Program-made: the position numbers and the translations under genes
Notes under the pieces: generated by a model
Database searches by the model: none
Seen by the model: only the letters and a program-made list of their open reading frames with translations
What the model was told of the DNA's origin: nothing
Part shown: positions 39,918 through 48,657 of the stretch, piece after piece
Position numbering within the stretch: position 1 is the first letter of the stretch
How the letters are laid out: each line of letters starts with the position of its first letter
Origin: an uncultured Gammaproteobacteria bacterium
Lineage (GTDB): Bacteria; Pseudomonadota; Gammaproteobacteria; Steroidobacterales; Foliamicaceae
Length of the DNA: 64,000 nucleotides
Assembly (NCBI GenBank): GCA_951828235.1
Contig: OX639965.1
Span: 1,571,191 to 1,635,190 of the forward strand
Direction of reading: 5' to 3'

Positions 39918-39984
39918 CCTCAGCCGCCTGCCCGGAGGAGCAAGCAGAAGCCATGGTGAAACCTGGTCAGCCGGGCCCCGCTGA
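39844..39984 (+). pseudogene. Truncated DUF1640-like coiled-coil gene
   Basis: The ATG at 39844 starts MAQASFDAVSATRRLKDAGFGAEQA, identical to the intact copy at 41316. It then diverges at the end of the exact repeat and stops at 39982-39984 after 46 codons. Promoter and AAGGAG site are intact. Sequence resembling the C-terminal end of the same family resumes in another frame at about 39981 and runs into the next gene. Confidence 0.75.
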
Positions 39985-40013
39985 ACGCTCAGATCGCCGG
40001 AGGTCTCGAGCAG

Positions 40014-41135
40014 GTGCAGTTGCACCTCGAGTCCATTGAGGCCGTCCTGGGCGCCGAGACCAAAGCTGCCCTGAAAGACTTGCGGTCGGAAATGTTCCGC
40101 ATGATCTGGCTTCAAGGCGGCGCGCTGGCCACGCTCATCCTCGGCCTGGCGGTTTCTCCCGTCCAGCCGCAGCCGGACGGCGAAGAACCGCCCGGATACT
40201 GGACCACGTATGCCGACGAGCTCCGGTCCGGGGGAGAAGGGCCGCTGATGGTGGGAATCGATCCCGGTACTTTCCGCATGGGTTGCGTCTCCGGATTCCG
40301 CTGTGCCGACAATGAACCGGTGAGGGAAATGACCATCGCCCAACCCTTTGACCTGTCCGTGCACGAAGTGACCGTGGCGGATTTTCGGAGGTTCGTGGAA
40401 GCGACGGGCCATGTGACCGACGCGGAGCATGCCACTCGCAAGTGGCCCGCAGGCAAACCGTTCAGTCGCATGGCGGCGCTTACGATTCCGAGAGCAAAGC
40501 GCGATTGCATCGGGTTCTCCGCCGAGCACTTGCGGGCCACGAGAAATGGAATCATCGTGCGGCGCATGAGCGCGGTGCTCTGGACCTGGAAGCAGCCGGG
40601 GTTCGAGTCGAGCGATCGCCATCCGGTGGTATGTGTTTCGTGGTCGGACGCCAGGGAATACGTCAACTGGCTTGCGGAGGAGACGGGGGAGCCGTACCGC
40701 TTGCCGAGCGAGGCGGAGTGGGAGTTCGCTGCGAGGGCCGGCCCCCTGGCGCACGACGACTATGACAATCCCTCGGCGTGGTGTGACTGGAAGAAAGACC
40801 GGGAACACTTTCGCAGGACGGGCGTGCAAAGCAAACAATGCATGCCGCTGCCCGGGCCGACACCCGTGGGCAGCCACGGACCGAACGCTTTCGGCCTGTA
40901 TGACATCGGAACCAATGTGACCGAGTGGACGGAAGACTGCTGGAGCAGGAGCCTTCGTGACCTGCCGGGCGACGGCTCAGCCCGTAAGGCCGGCAATTGC
41001 TCGAAGCGAACCGGGCGCGATAACCGTTACATACTCCAGGCCCCGCCGCACGAATCGCGGGCGGGCCACACCTTGCGCAGATCCATCAACTGGTCGGGCA
41101 TACGCGTCGCGAAGACGCCGGACTATACGTATTAG
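40014..41135 (+). CDS. Membrane-anchored formylglycine-generating-enzyme-like protein
   Basis: The GTG at 40014 gives 373 residues; the frame is open back to 39960. Residues 1-50 (LKDLRSEMFRMIWLQGGALATLILGLAVS) closely resemble the C-terminal helix and membrane anchor of the coiled-coil family, e.g. LAVLKSEIFRFGFIATGILGTLILGLA in the 62384 gene. The rest is an FGE-sulfatase (SUMF1-type) domain: GTFRMGC, FDLSVHEVTVADFRRF, HPVVCVSWSDAREYVNWL, RLPSEAEWEFAARAG, NAFGLYDIGTNVTEW and a terminal GIRVAK. It appears to be a natural fusion. Catalytic competence is not certain. Confidence 0.78.
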   Translation: MQLHLESIEAVLGAETKAALKDLRSEMFRMIWLQGGALATLILGLAVSPVQPQPDGEEPPGYWTTYADELRSGGEGPLMVGIDPGTFRMGCVSGFRCADNEPVREMTIAQPFDLSVHEVTVADFRRFVEATGHVTDAEHATRKWPAGKPFSRMAALTIPRAKRDCIGFSAEHLRATRNGIIVRRMSAVLWTWKQPGFESSDRHPVVCVSWSDAREYVNWLAEETGEPYRLPSEAEWEFAARAGPLAHDDYDNPSAWCDWKKDREHFRRTGVQSKQCMPLPGPTPVGSHGPNAFGLYDIGTNVTEWTEDCWSRSLRDLPGDGSARKAGNCSKRTGRDNRYILQAPPHESRAGHTLRRSINWSGIRVAKTPDYTY

Positions 41136-41227
41136 TCCCCCCTGCGGGCAGAATGTTGTTTGACAGCAACCACCAGACCATGAGCAGACCACCGGGGAAA
41201 TGTTTTCGCTCGACTGCGAATTTCCGC

Positions 41228-41257
41228 TTGACTCGGTGCGGGGGCGCGAGTTATAAA
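41228..41257 (+). promoter_or_regulatory. Promoter of coiled-coil gene (copy 2)
   Basis: TTGACT (41228-41233), 18-bp spacer, TATAAA (41252-41257). It aligns without gaps with copy 1 at an offset of 1472. Confidence 0.7.
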
Positions 41258-41278
41258 CGGCTGCGAAAGGACCGGCCC

Positions 41279-41389
41279 GCCTCGCCGGTCCAGGGAATTC
41301 ACAAGGAGTGCGAATATGGCGCAAGCATCATTCGACGCGGTCTCGGCGACCCGGCGCCTCAAGGATGCAGGGTTCGGGGCCGAGCAGGC
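41279..41389 (+). repeat. 111-bp exact direct repeat, right copy
   Basis: Identical to 39807-39917. The two copies bracket the FGE-like gene, as expected for a duplication or homologous insertion. Confidence 0.92.
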
Positions 41390-41768
41390 GGAGGCGGTAG
41401 TGCAGACCGTGACCCAGGCCAACAGTCTCACCGTCCAGATGGTTCAGGACCTGGCCGATCTCAAGGCCCACGTCACCGAGAACATGGTCACCAAAGCCTA
41501 CCTGGCCAAAACCCTGAGCCAGTACGACCTCAAGAACATGGCGACGAAGTCCGACCTCAAGGACATGGTTTCCCGCATCCAGTTTGAAGAGACTGTTGCC
41601 AGGCTCGCCACGAAGGACGACATTCGCGACATGGCCACCAAGCGCGATATTCGCGGCCTGGTAACGGAGGCGCAATTCGAGAGAGAGTTCGCGCGGCTCT
41701 ACCGGAACCTTCTTGTCGGCAGCCTGGCTTGGGCCAGTCTGGTCATTGCCATAATCAAGTTCCTTTAG
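41316..41768 (+). CDS. DUF1640-like coiled-coil membrane protein A
   Basis: The 150-residue protein follows AAGGAG with a 7-base spacer. The N-terminal segment is FDAVSATRRLKDAGFGAEQAEAVVQTVTQAN. A coiled-coil stalk with ENMVTKAYL, MATKSDLKDM and LATKDDIRDM repeats follows, and one C-terminal membrane helix (LLVGSLAWASLVIAIIKFL). This layout resembles DUF1640/CCDC90-type proteins, whose bacterial role is not known. Two intact paralogues lie at 51276 and 62384. Confidence 0.8.
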   Translation: MAQASFDAVSATRRLKDAGFGAEQAEAVVQTVTQANSLTVQMVQDLADLKAHVTENMVTKAYLAKTLSQYDLKNMATKSDLKDMVSRIQFEETVARLATKDDIRDMATKRDIRGLVTEAQFEREFARLYRNLLVGSLAWASLVIAIIKFL

Positions 41769-41809
41769 TCCACACCCCGGGAGGCCCCCGATACGGCGGG
41801 CGGGACGAT

Positions 41810-42103
41810 TCAGTCGGGAGAAATCCTCGGAATGACCTTTCGCCCGTGCTTTCGATAGAACCCAAAATCGCTGTCCAGCGTCAGTACCACGCCGTCCTCA
41901 TACAGTTCCGCCATCCGCACGAGACAGCCGTCGGCCAGCGACATGGGCGCGTTCCGGTCCTTCTGGAGCAGGCTTGAAACGCCTGTCGTTTCATCGTCAA
42001 GGTGAAATGACAAATCCAGAACGCTTCGCTCCACCAGGTCCAGCACGGCGCCCTGTGCGCCGGGAAACGAAACGGGCATTAGCTGCTGGATCGAGGTCTC
42101 CAA
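41810..42103 (-). pseudogene. 5'-truncated PIN-domain (VapC-like) gene
   Basis: The 97-codon frame keeps the C-terminal half of a PIN domain (MSLADGCLVRMAELYEDGVVLTLDSDFGFYRKHGRKVIP), with the D in SLADG and the DSDF acidic residues. The N-terminal strand with the first catalytic aspartate is missing, and upstream sequence belongs to another gene remnant. It is probably an inactive toxin relic. Confidence 0.65.
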
Positions 42104-42530
42104 CCGGCGGGGATGCTACGTATGGGTGTCGTACCTCCAGCCGGGCCACACCATTCGCTGGCAGGGCGAGTGTTCCGATGGCCTCGGAGAGGGGGCAGGG
42201 CTCTGGGTGGAAACACGGGAACCCAGACCGGGCCGGGATGCCTTTCAAAGCAAGAATGTGGGTCTATTGGGGAAGGGCCGGCAACAGGGCGCCTGGGTTG
42301 AGCGCAACAACAACGGATACGTCTCCAGAGGGTCCTACCGGGACGGGCTCAAGCACGGCGCCTGGTTGGCGCGCCGACTCCGCGGACAGTGCGGGCCGGA
42401 CAGTTTTCTTCGTGGAAGGCAATCGGCAAGGAGTCTGGACGCGACGCCTTGCGGGCGGAACCGAGGTCGAACTGCGCTATCACAACGGGGACCTGCTGAG
42501 CACCGGCCGCGGACGAAGCCACGTGATCGC
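42075..42530 (+). pseudogene. Frameshifted MORN-repeat protein fragment
   Basis: One frame reads CYVWVSYLQPGHTIRWQGECSDGL, GAWVERNNNGYVSRGSYRDGLKHGAW, which is MORN-like. The continuation FFVEGNRQGVWTRRLAGGTEVELRYHNG is in a different frame, so a frameshift lies near 42365-42400. Its 5' edge overlaps the PIN relic on the other strand. Confidence 0.6.
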
Positions 42531-42705
42531 GGGCAGGAGAGCGTCCGGCCCGGGGAACAATCCTGCGCCCGCGACTCTCCCCCGCAGACGTTCTTGAATC
42601 AACCCTTCACGGCCCCATATCTCCGCTAGAATTCTTCAACGCAGGCTGCGCGGGAAGAGAGGCGGCGCCGCCATTCCATTCACGACTCCAAGGGAGAAAG
42701 TCCAG

Positions 42706-42969
42706 ATGAGCGATTCCAAAATCTTTGTTGACGGTTTGATGTCCGCGGTGCTGCGCGACGGCGTCGTGCGCCTTGAATTCGGCGAGTTCGAAGCCGATCA
42801 GCCGGGCGACGACGACAATCCGCCCAACATGATTCCCAAGACCCGCGTGGCCATGCCCTGGCCCGGCTTTCTCCGCACCCTGCGGATGATGCAGCAAGTC
42901 AACGAACGCCTGCGCCAGGAAGTCGAGAAGCAGCGCGCCGCCCAGGCCAACGGCGGAACCGCCACGTAG
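42706..42969 (+). CDS. Small hypothetical protein, first gene of T1SS operon
   Basis: The 87-residue soluble protein (MSDSKIFVDGLMSAVLRDGVVRLEFGEFEAD...FLRTLRMMQQVNERLRQEVEKQRAA) has a beta-rich N-terminal half and a helical end. A GGGAGAAAG site precedes the ATG. It lies just upstream of the exporter genes and is likely co-transcribed; it could be an accessory factor. No domain was recognised. Confidence 0.7.
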   Translation: MSDSKIFVDGLMSAVLRDGVVRLEFGEFEADQPGDDDNPPNMIPKTRVAMPWPGFLRTLRMMQQVNERLRQEVEKQRAAQANGGTAT

Positions 42970-42976
42970 AGCCCGC

Positions 42977-44830
42977 GTGCCCGCCGGAGTTCTTGCCGGC
43001 GGCCAAGCTAACGTGAACGACCAGTCCAGGACTCCCGAGACCGAACGTCCCGTAACGCCGTTGCGGGCGGCGCTGAACAAGTACCGCGGCGGCTTCATCG
43101 CCATCGCGGGCTTCAGTGCGCTGGTCAACATCCTGATGCTGGTCTCGCCCATGTACATGCTGCAGATGTACGACCGCGTGCTCACCAGCTTCAGCGCCCA
43201 GACGCTGATCATGCTCACGCTGATCGCGTTTTTCCTGCTCGGCTGCTTCGGCCTGCTCGAGTGGGTGCGGAACCGGCTCATGCAGCGCATCGGCCTGGCG
43301 CTGGGGCTTAACATGGCCGAGGATGTGCTCACCAGCGCGTTCCGCTCCAGCCTGGCCAACCAGGCTCAGGGCGCCACCCAGCCGGTGCGGGACCTCGATT
43401 CCATCCGCCAGTTCATGGGCAGTCCCACGATTTTCGCTTTCTTCGACATTCCCTGGACGCCCATCTTTACCGCCGTCATCTTCATGTTTCACCCGCTGAT
43501 GGGCGCAGTGGCGGTGTTCGGCGCGCTGGTGATCCTTACGCTCGGCCTGCTGGCCGAATTCCGCTCGCGGATGCCCATGCGGGCGGCCGCCATGGAAGGG
43601 CTGCAGTCGCACCAGTTGCTGGAATCCTCGATGCGCAACTCCGACTCGCTCAAGGCCATGGGCATGTTCGAGGGGCTGATGGGCCGCTGGCAGGGGCAGC
43701 ACCGCCGTTCGGCGTCTTTCCAGTCTTCCGCCGCGGGCCGATTGAGCGTGCTGCTGGCCACCACCAAGGCGTTCCGCTTCGCGGTGCAGGTGGGAATACT
43801 CGGCACCGGCGCCTACCTGGTCCTGCAGCAGGAGGTCACGCCGGGCATGATGATCGCGGGCTCGATCATCATGAGCCGCGCGCTGCAGCCGATCGAGCAG
43901 GGCATCACCGCCTGGCGCGGTTTCGTCGGCGCCCGCCAGTCCTGGCGCCGGATCAACGGGCTGCTGGAGCAATTCGGCGATGCCGATGCCGCCAAGGGCA
44001 CGGATCTGCCGCGCCCTGAAGGCAAGGTCGAGGCCGAGAACCTCAGCATCGTGCCGCCCGGCGGCGAGACACCCGTCGTGCGCGCCGTCAACTTCAAGCT
44101 CGAAGCCGGCATGCTCATCGGCCTGATCGGCCCCTCGGGCAGCGGCAAGTCTTCGCTGGCCAGCGTGATGATGGGCGTGTGGCCGGCTTCCGAAGGCGCG
44201 GCGCGCCTGGACGGTGCGGAAATAGGCGGCTGGCCGGATCATCTGCGCCTCAGGCACTTCGGTTATCTGCCGCAGCAGGTGGAACTGTTCGACGGGACCG
44301 TGGCCGAGAACATCTGCCGGCTGGAAGAGCCGGAGGCCGAGGGCATCATCCAGGCGGCCCAGTTTGCCGGCTGTCACGAAGTCATCATGCGCCTTGCGAA
44401 GAACTACGCCACGCCCATCGGCGTCGGCGGGCGCGGGCTTTCCGCGGGCCAACGCCAGCGGGTCGCGCTGGCCCGGGCCTTGTACGGCGACCCGGCCTTC
44501 GTGGTGCTGGACGAGCCGGACTCCAACCTCGACAGCGAGGGCCAGGAAGCGCTCGGCGCCGTCCTGGACACGCTGCGCGAGCGGCGCATCACCACCGTAT
44601 TGATTACCCATAACGTGCGCCTGCTTCGGCGTGTGGACGAGATCGGCGTCATGAACGAGGGCCAGCTCGTGAGCTTCGGCCCGCGCGACAAGATCATGGG
44701 TCAATTCGCCGCGCCGCGCGCGCAGCAGGCGGCGCGTGGCGCCGGGAAGGCAGCCGCCGCGGGCGGGCAGGGCAAGCAGCCGGGCGCGCCCGCCGGTCCC
44801 GGCAAACCGATACAGGTCAAGTACAAGTAA
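42977..44830 (+). CDS. Type I secretion ABC transporter (PrtD/AprD type)
   Basis: The 617-residue membrane/ATPase fusion starts at GTG 42977, or GTG 43013 (VNDQSRTPETE). The membrane domain spans about residues 30-320. The nucleotide-binding domain has Walker A GPSGSGKS, signature LSAGQRQR, Walker B FVVLDEPDSNLD and ITHN. It lacks the N-terminal C39-like domain of HlyB. A Gly/Ala/Pro-rich tail follows. It energises one-step export of unfolded substrates carrying C-terminal signals. Confidence 0.93.
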   Translation: MPAGVLAGGQANVNDQSRTPETERPVTPLRAALNKYRGGFIAIAGFSALVNILMLVSPMYMLQMYDRVLTSFSAQTLIMLTLIAFFLLGCFGLLEWVRNRLMQRIGLALGLNMAEDVLTSAFRSSLANQAQGATQPVRDLDSIRQFMGSPTIFAFFDIPWTPIFTAVIFMFHPLMGAVAVFGALVILTLGLLAEFRSRMPMRAAAMEGLQSHQLLESSMRNSDSLKAMGMFEGLMGRWQGQHRRSASFQSSAAGRLSVLLATTKAFRFAVQVGILGTGAYLVLQQEVTPGMMIAGSIIMSRALQPIEQGITAWRGFVGARQSWRRINGLLEQFGDADAAKGTDLPRPEGKVEAENLSIVPPGGETPVVRAVNFKLEAGMLIGLIGPSGSGKSSLASVMMGVWPASEGAARLDGAEIGGWPDHLRLRHFGYLPQQVELFDGTVAENICRLEEPEAEGIIQAAQFAGCHEVIMRLAKNYATPIGVGGRGLSAGQRQRVALARALYGDPAFVVLDEPDSNLDSEGQEALGAVLDTLRERRITTVLITHNVRLLRRVDEIGVMNEGQLVSFGPRDKIMGQFAAPRAQQAARGAGKAAAAGGQGKQPGAPAGPGKPIQVKYK

Positions 44831-46221
44831 TGAACTTCCAGATGCAAATGCAGCCCGACAACTGGCGCACAAAGTTGATGGCCTTCATCAGCCGCATTGT
44901 CGAGACGCCGCCGAAAATCGAGGAAAACGAGAAAATCGAGCCCCTGACCGACCGCGGCATGTGGATCGGCGCGATTTCCGTGAGCGTGCTGCTGGGCGGC
45001 TTCATTCTCTGGGGCTCGCTGGCGCCCCTGGCAAAGGGCGTGGTAGCCGAGGGCATCGTGAAGGTGGACGGCGAGAACAAGGCCATCCAGCACCTGGAGG
45101 GCGGCATCGTCCAGGAACTGCCTGTGCGCGAAGGCGATACCGTCTCGGCCGGCGATCTGCTGCTGGTGCTGGACGATACCAGGCCTCGCGCCGAAATGGG
45201 CATGCTGGAAACACGATACTACGGCGCGCTGGCCGAGAGTGGGCGCCTTGAGGCAGAGCTGTACGACCGCGAGAGCGTGGCGTTTTCGGATGAGTTCGCG
45301 GAACTGCGCGGCGATCCCAGGACCGAGGAAATTCTCAAGTCACAAATCGATCTTTTTACCGAACGGCGCTCCCAGCATGCCGGCCAGATCACGATCCTGG
45401 AGCAGCGCGTGGGGCAGCTCGGAGAGAAGATCAACGGGTTGAGGTCGCGCCGCGACGCCGCGCAGCAGGAACAGAAACTCCTGGAAGAGGAAGTGGCCAC
45501 GCTGGCCGATCTGGCCGGACGCCAACTGGAGTCGCAGAACGAACTGACCCAGCGCCGGCTGAGCCTGGCGCAGACCCAGGGCCAGGTGGGGCAGATTATT
45601 GCCGAGATCGCCGAGGCGGAACTGGCCGTGGGCGAGACGCGGCAGCAGATAATCCAGCTCAAGAACGAGTACCGCACCGAGCTGTCGGGCGAACTGACCG
45701 AGGCGCAGAACAAGTGGTTCGAGGCCAGCGACCGCCTCAACGCGGTGCGTGACCAGGTCGCTCGCACGCGCCTCTACGCGCCGGTGGGCGGAAAGGTCAT
45801 CAACATGCAGGTCCATACCGTGGGCGGAGTGGTGCCGCCCAGCCAGACGATCATGAACATCGTGCCGGAAGAGGACAAGCTCATCGTGGAGGCGTACGTG
45901 CGCCCGACGGACGTGGACAACGTCAACGTGGGGCAGGAGGCGCGGCTGCAGATCACGCCCTTCAAGCAACGTGCGACGCCCGAGCTGAGGGGTGAGGTCA
46001 CGCTGGTTTCCGCGGACATCATCACCGATGAGGAGACGCAGATGCAGTATTACACCACCCACATCAATCTTTCGGAGGCGGAACTCGCAAAGCTCGGAGA
46101 GCGGGACATCCGCCCCGGTTTTCCGGTGTCGGTGACCTTGAGCGGCGGCGAGAGCACGCTGGTCCAGTACCTGGCCGAGCCTCTGTCGGACATGATTCGC
46201 CGCGCGATGAAGGAAGAATGA
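44830..46221 (+). CDS. Type I secretion membrane fusion protein (HlyD/PrtE type)
   Basis: The 463-residue protein has a cytoplasmic N-terminus of about 45 residues and one membrane helix (GAISVSVLLGGFILWGSL). It continues with a lipoyl half-motif (IVQELPVREGDTVSAGDLLLVLDD), a long coiled coil (about 120-290), and the second half with LYAPVGGKVINMQVHTVGGVVPP and a beta-barrel. It shares one base with the ABC gene (TAATG) and overlaps tolC by four. Confidence 0.93.
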   Translation: MNFQMQMQPDNWRTKLMAFISRIVETPPKIEENEKIEPLTDRGMWIGAISVSVLLGGFILWGSLAPLAKGVVAEGIVKVDGENKAIQHLEGGIVQELPVREGDTVSAGDLLLVLDDTRPRAEMGMLETRYYGALAESGRLEAELYDRESVAFSDEFAELRGDPRTEEILKSQIDLFTERRSQHAGQITILEQRVGQLGEKINGLRSRRDAAQQEQKLLEEEVATLADLAGRQLESQNELTQRRLSLAQTQGQVGQIIAEIAEAELAVGETRQQIIQLKNEYRTELSGELTEAQNKWFEASDRLNAVRDQVARTRLYAPVGGKVINMQVHTVGGVVPPSQTIMNIVPEEDKLIVEAYVRPTDVDNVNVGQEARLQITPFKQRATPELRGEVTLVSADIITDEETQMQYYTTHINLSEAELAKLGERDIRPGFPVSVTLSGGESTLVQYLAEPLSDMIRRAMKEE

Positions 46222-47576
46222 CGATTAAGCCCGGGAACGAAGCATCTGGGAGGGAGGCCGTCCCGGCCTTCCGGAGGGCGGGACGCACTCTTTCCCGGGT
46301 GTTCCTCATCACCTGCCTCCTCCTCGCCGCCCCGGCCTGGGCCCAGCAGCCTTCGGCGCCGAGCGACGACCCCTACACGCTGGAGCAGGCGCTGCGCGAA
46401 GCCTTGCAGCGCGACCCGCGAATTCGCGCCGCCGGCAGCCGGGTGCAGGAAGCCGGCGAGGAATTCGCCGAGGCCCGCAGCCTGCGCTTCCCCACGGTCA
46501 ATCTCACCGGCGGCCGAGGCTACGGCTACAACCGCAATGAGGCCCGCAGCATCGGCATCTACGAGGGCGATTCCCGGAGTTCCGGCCTGGAAGTCCGCCA
46601 GACCGTCTTTTCCTTCGGCCGCATCGGCGCGCGCGAGCGCGAGGCCAGCGCCCTGATCGCCGCCGCGAGCTTCGATGCCGACGACACCCGCCAGTCGGTC
46701 ATGACCGAAGTGGCGGTGTCGTTCGCGGAACAGGTCTACCAACGCCGAATACTGATCCGCCGGATCGAATTCGAGCGGCTGGTCGAGCAGCAGGAGAGCT
46801 CGGTGCGCGAACAGTTGGCGCTGGGCAGGTCGGACCTGACCCAGGTGCACGAAGTGCTGCGTTACCTGCACCAGGCCCGCGCCGAGCGCATCGAGGCGGA
46901 AACCGCGTACCAGCGTGCGCAATTTGAGCTGGCGCGCCTTACCGGCGCCATCCGCGAGAACCTGGACGCCGGAGGCCTGGACGACCTGGAGCGTGGTTCG
47001 CCTGCGACCCTGGAGGCAGCCAGATCGCGCGGCCTGGAAGATGCTCCGATCGCCGGCAAGGCCCGCCAGAGCCTGGTGGTGGCCAGGAGCCGCCTGAAAT
47101 TCCAGCGGGCCGAGCTGTGGCCCCAACTGGAGTTGAAACTCGGCGGCGCCGACGGCTACGTGGGGGAGATCCGCACCCGTGACGCGGACGCCCAGTTGAC
47201 GCTACGCATGCCGCTCTTTGAAGGCGGCAAGAAATTCGCCCTGGTGAGAAAGGCGCGCTATGCCATGGAAGCGGCCGAGTACGATCTCGACGCCGACCTC
47301 GAGCAGCTTGAGCTGAACATCACGGTGTCCTGGAACCTGGTCGACGGCCTGGCGAGGGCTTGCCTGGAACTGGAGCGCTCGCTCGAAGACGCCGCGGAGA
47401 TCGTATCCATCGTGGAAGAGAAGCTGCGCATGGGCCGTGGCACCATTCTGGACCAGCTGGAAGCGGAAGAAATCGTTGCCAATACCGACGTGACTCTGCT
47501 TGAGAAGCGCATGGAACTGGCTGAGGCTCGCGCCGGTCTCCTGCGCAACCTGGGAGCGCTTTCGCCGTCCCTCTGA
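46218..47576 (+). CDS. Outer-membrane channel protein, TolC family
   Basis: The 452-residue protein has two OEP repeats (LEQALREALQRDPRIRAA..., and a second beginning near PIAGKARQSL). The Sec signal is VFLITCLLLAAPAWAQQ, but it sits behind a 24-residue basic leader encoded by a REP-like palindrome. A start at an internal codon closer to the signal is possible. It completes the three-part type I exporter. Confidence 0.92.
   Translation: MTIKPGNEASGREAVPAFRRAGRTLSRVFLITCLLLAAPAWAQQPSAPSDDPYTLEQALREALQRDPRIRAAGSRVQEAGEEFAEARSLRFPTVNLTGGRGYGYNRNEARSIGIYEGDSRSSGLEVRQTVFSFGRIGAREREASALIAAASFDADDTRQSVMTEVAVSFAEQVYQRRILIRRIEFERLVEQQESSVREQLALGRSDLTQVHEVLRYLHQARAERIEAETAYQRAQFELARLTGAIRENLDAGGLDDLERGSPATLEAARSRGLEDAPIAGKARQSLVVARSRLKFQRAELWPQLELKLGGADGYVGEIRTRDADAQLTLRMPLFEGGKKFALVRKARYAMEAAEYDLDADLEQLELNITVSWNLVDGLARACLELERSLEDAAEIVSIVEEKLRMGRGTILDQLEAEEIVANTDVTLLEKRMELAEARAGLLRNLGALSPSL
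46247..46299. repeat. REP-like palindrome inside tolC 5' end
   Basis: TGGGAGGGAGGCCGTCCCGGCC and GGAGGGCGGGACGCAC...TCCCGGG are members of the dispersed family, read in frame before the signal peptide. Confidence 0.7.
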
Positions 47577-47579
47577 GCC

Positions 47580-47608
47580 CCCCGGGAAGGAGGGCGTCCC
47601 GCCCTCTT
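47580..47608. repeat. REP-like palindrome after T1SS operon
   Basis: CCCCCGGGAAGGAGGGCGTCCCGCCCTC lies right after the tolC stop. GAGGGCG/CGCCCTC forms a stem with a short loop and may terminate the operon. Confidence 0.65.
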
Positions 47609-47663
47609 TCGCCGCATAGTGTGCATGGCAGAATAATCGGGTGACTTACCCAAACCAGATTCA

Positions 47664-48230
47664 GTGTATCCAGGACCCAACGCCTTAGCTCCAAAGTTTC
47701 TCCTTGTCTTGTTCGGCTGCGCGATTGCGCTCGCCTTCGTCCTGCCCGCTGCAGCGCAGGAAGCGCCAACCGGCGATTTCGTGGTCGCGGCGACACAGGG
47801 CCGTGAGGTCGTGGTCCTGCCGACCGCGCAGGCATCCGGAGCGGTGCGCCCGGGACGGGACACGGTTTACGGCTCCGCCTTGGAGAGCGGAGATCGAAGA
47901 GTGCACGTCATCGAATTCGAGTGCGAGGTTTTCCGGGCCGCAACGCCACTTCAAGGCCCGGCGTCCCGGATCGCGTTCGATCCCTCCCGGTGGACCTTCG
48001 TGCCGCTGCTTTCCAGCATCCGGGTCGAGGCCGATAGTCAGGCACAACTTCAGGACATCGCGGAGCGTCTCGGCGCCGGGGAATCGGTGTACTTCGACAA
48101 GCTGAGCTTCGGCATCATCCACTTGCCCGAGGATATGCATCCCCTGAAGGCCATCGCGCAACTGGAAACGGCGGCCGGCCAACCCAGGGCGAACATCCGA
48201 CTGCGGCGGCCGCCGATCGAATGGCGCTAG
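47664..48230 (+). CDS. Secreted hypothetical protein
   Basis: The GTG at 47664 gives 188 residues with a signal peptide (KFLLVLFGCAIALAFVLPAAAQ). The mature part has no recognised domain; VRVEADSQAQLQDIAERLGAGESVYFDKLSFGIIHLPEDM suggests a mixed alpha/beta fold. The next frame (a protease relic) begins at its 3' end, so it may be the surviving 5' part of a once larger protease gene. No obvious promoter was seen. Confidence 0.55.
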   Translation: MYPGPNALAPKFLLVLFGCAIALAFVLPAAAQEAPTGDFVVAATQGREVVVLPTAQASGAVRPGRDTVYGSALESGDRRVHVIEFECEVFRAATPLQGPASRIAFDPSRWTFVPLLSSIRVEADSQAQLQDIAERLGAGESVYFDKLSFGIIHLPEDMHPLKAIAQLETAAGQPRANIRLRRPPIEWR

Positions 48231-48239
48231 CGCCCGCCT

Positions 48240-48638
48240 GCCGTTGCTCCCTGGCGTTGGCGGGCTTCAACGGCCGGCCCTATATCGCGCAGCATGCCTG
48301 GCAAACCAACGCGGCGGGGTACCGCTTTCACAACTGGTACGGGATCGGGGCGCTGGCGCTGGACGAGGCCGTGACCATTGCCACTACCCATGTTCCCGGC
48401 AGCCTGGGTGCTTTTTCGCAATCCCCATGGTTCCCGGCATCCGACGAGATGGGCCTGTCCCTCGCGATTCCGGACGGCGACGGGGCCGGTGTCTCGGATA
48501 CGCTTTCGGTTGCGGATTTACCGCAGCGAAGAGCCCAACGGCGGCTGGCGGATTCAGGTTGTCGACCTGGCGCCCGCCGATACCGGTACTGTGATGTCCT
48601 GGCGCCTCCGCTTCCACTACGGTAAGCATCCGGACTGA
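48240..48638 (+). pseudogene. Subtilase fragment with P/Homo-B domain, frameshifted
   Basis: Frame one reads FNGRPYIAQHAWQTNAAGYRFHNWYGIGALALDEAV, resembling the end of an S8 peptidase catalytic domain, then VPGSLGAF and LAIPDGDGAGVSDTLSV. The rest of the P domain (IYRSEEPNGGWRIQVVDLAPADTGTVMSWRLRFHYG) is in another frame, so a frameshift lies near 48480-48530. The catalytic triad is absent. Confidence 0.65.
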
Positions 48639-48657
48639 GATCCGCGCCGCCGCTACC

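Noticed and set aside
39732..40877. 381-codon minus-strand frame
   Set aside because: It is a shadow of the FGE-like gene and the duplicated 5' region. The plus-strand product has clear FGE motifs, the minus-strand one none.
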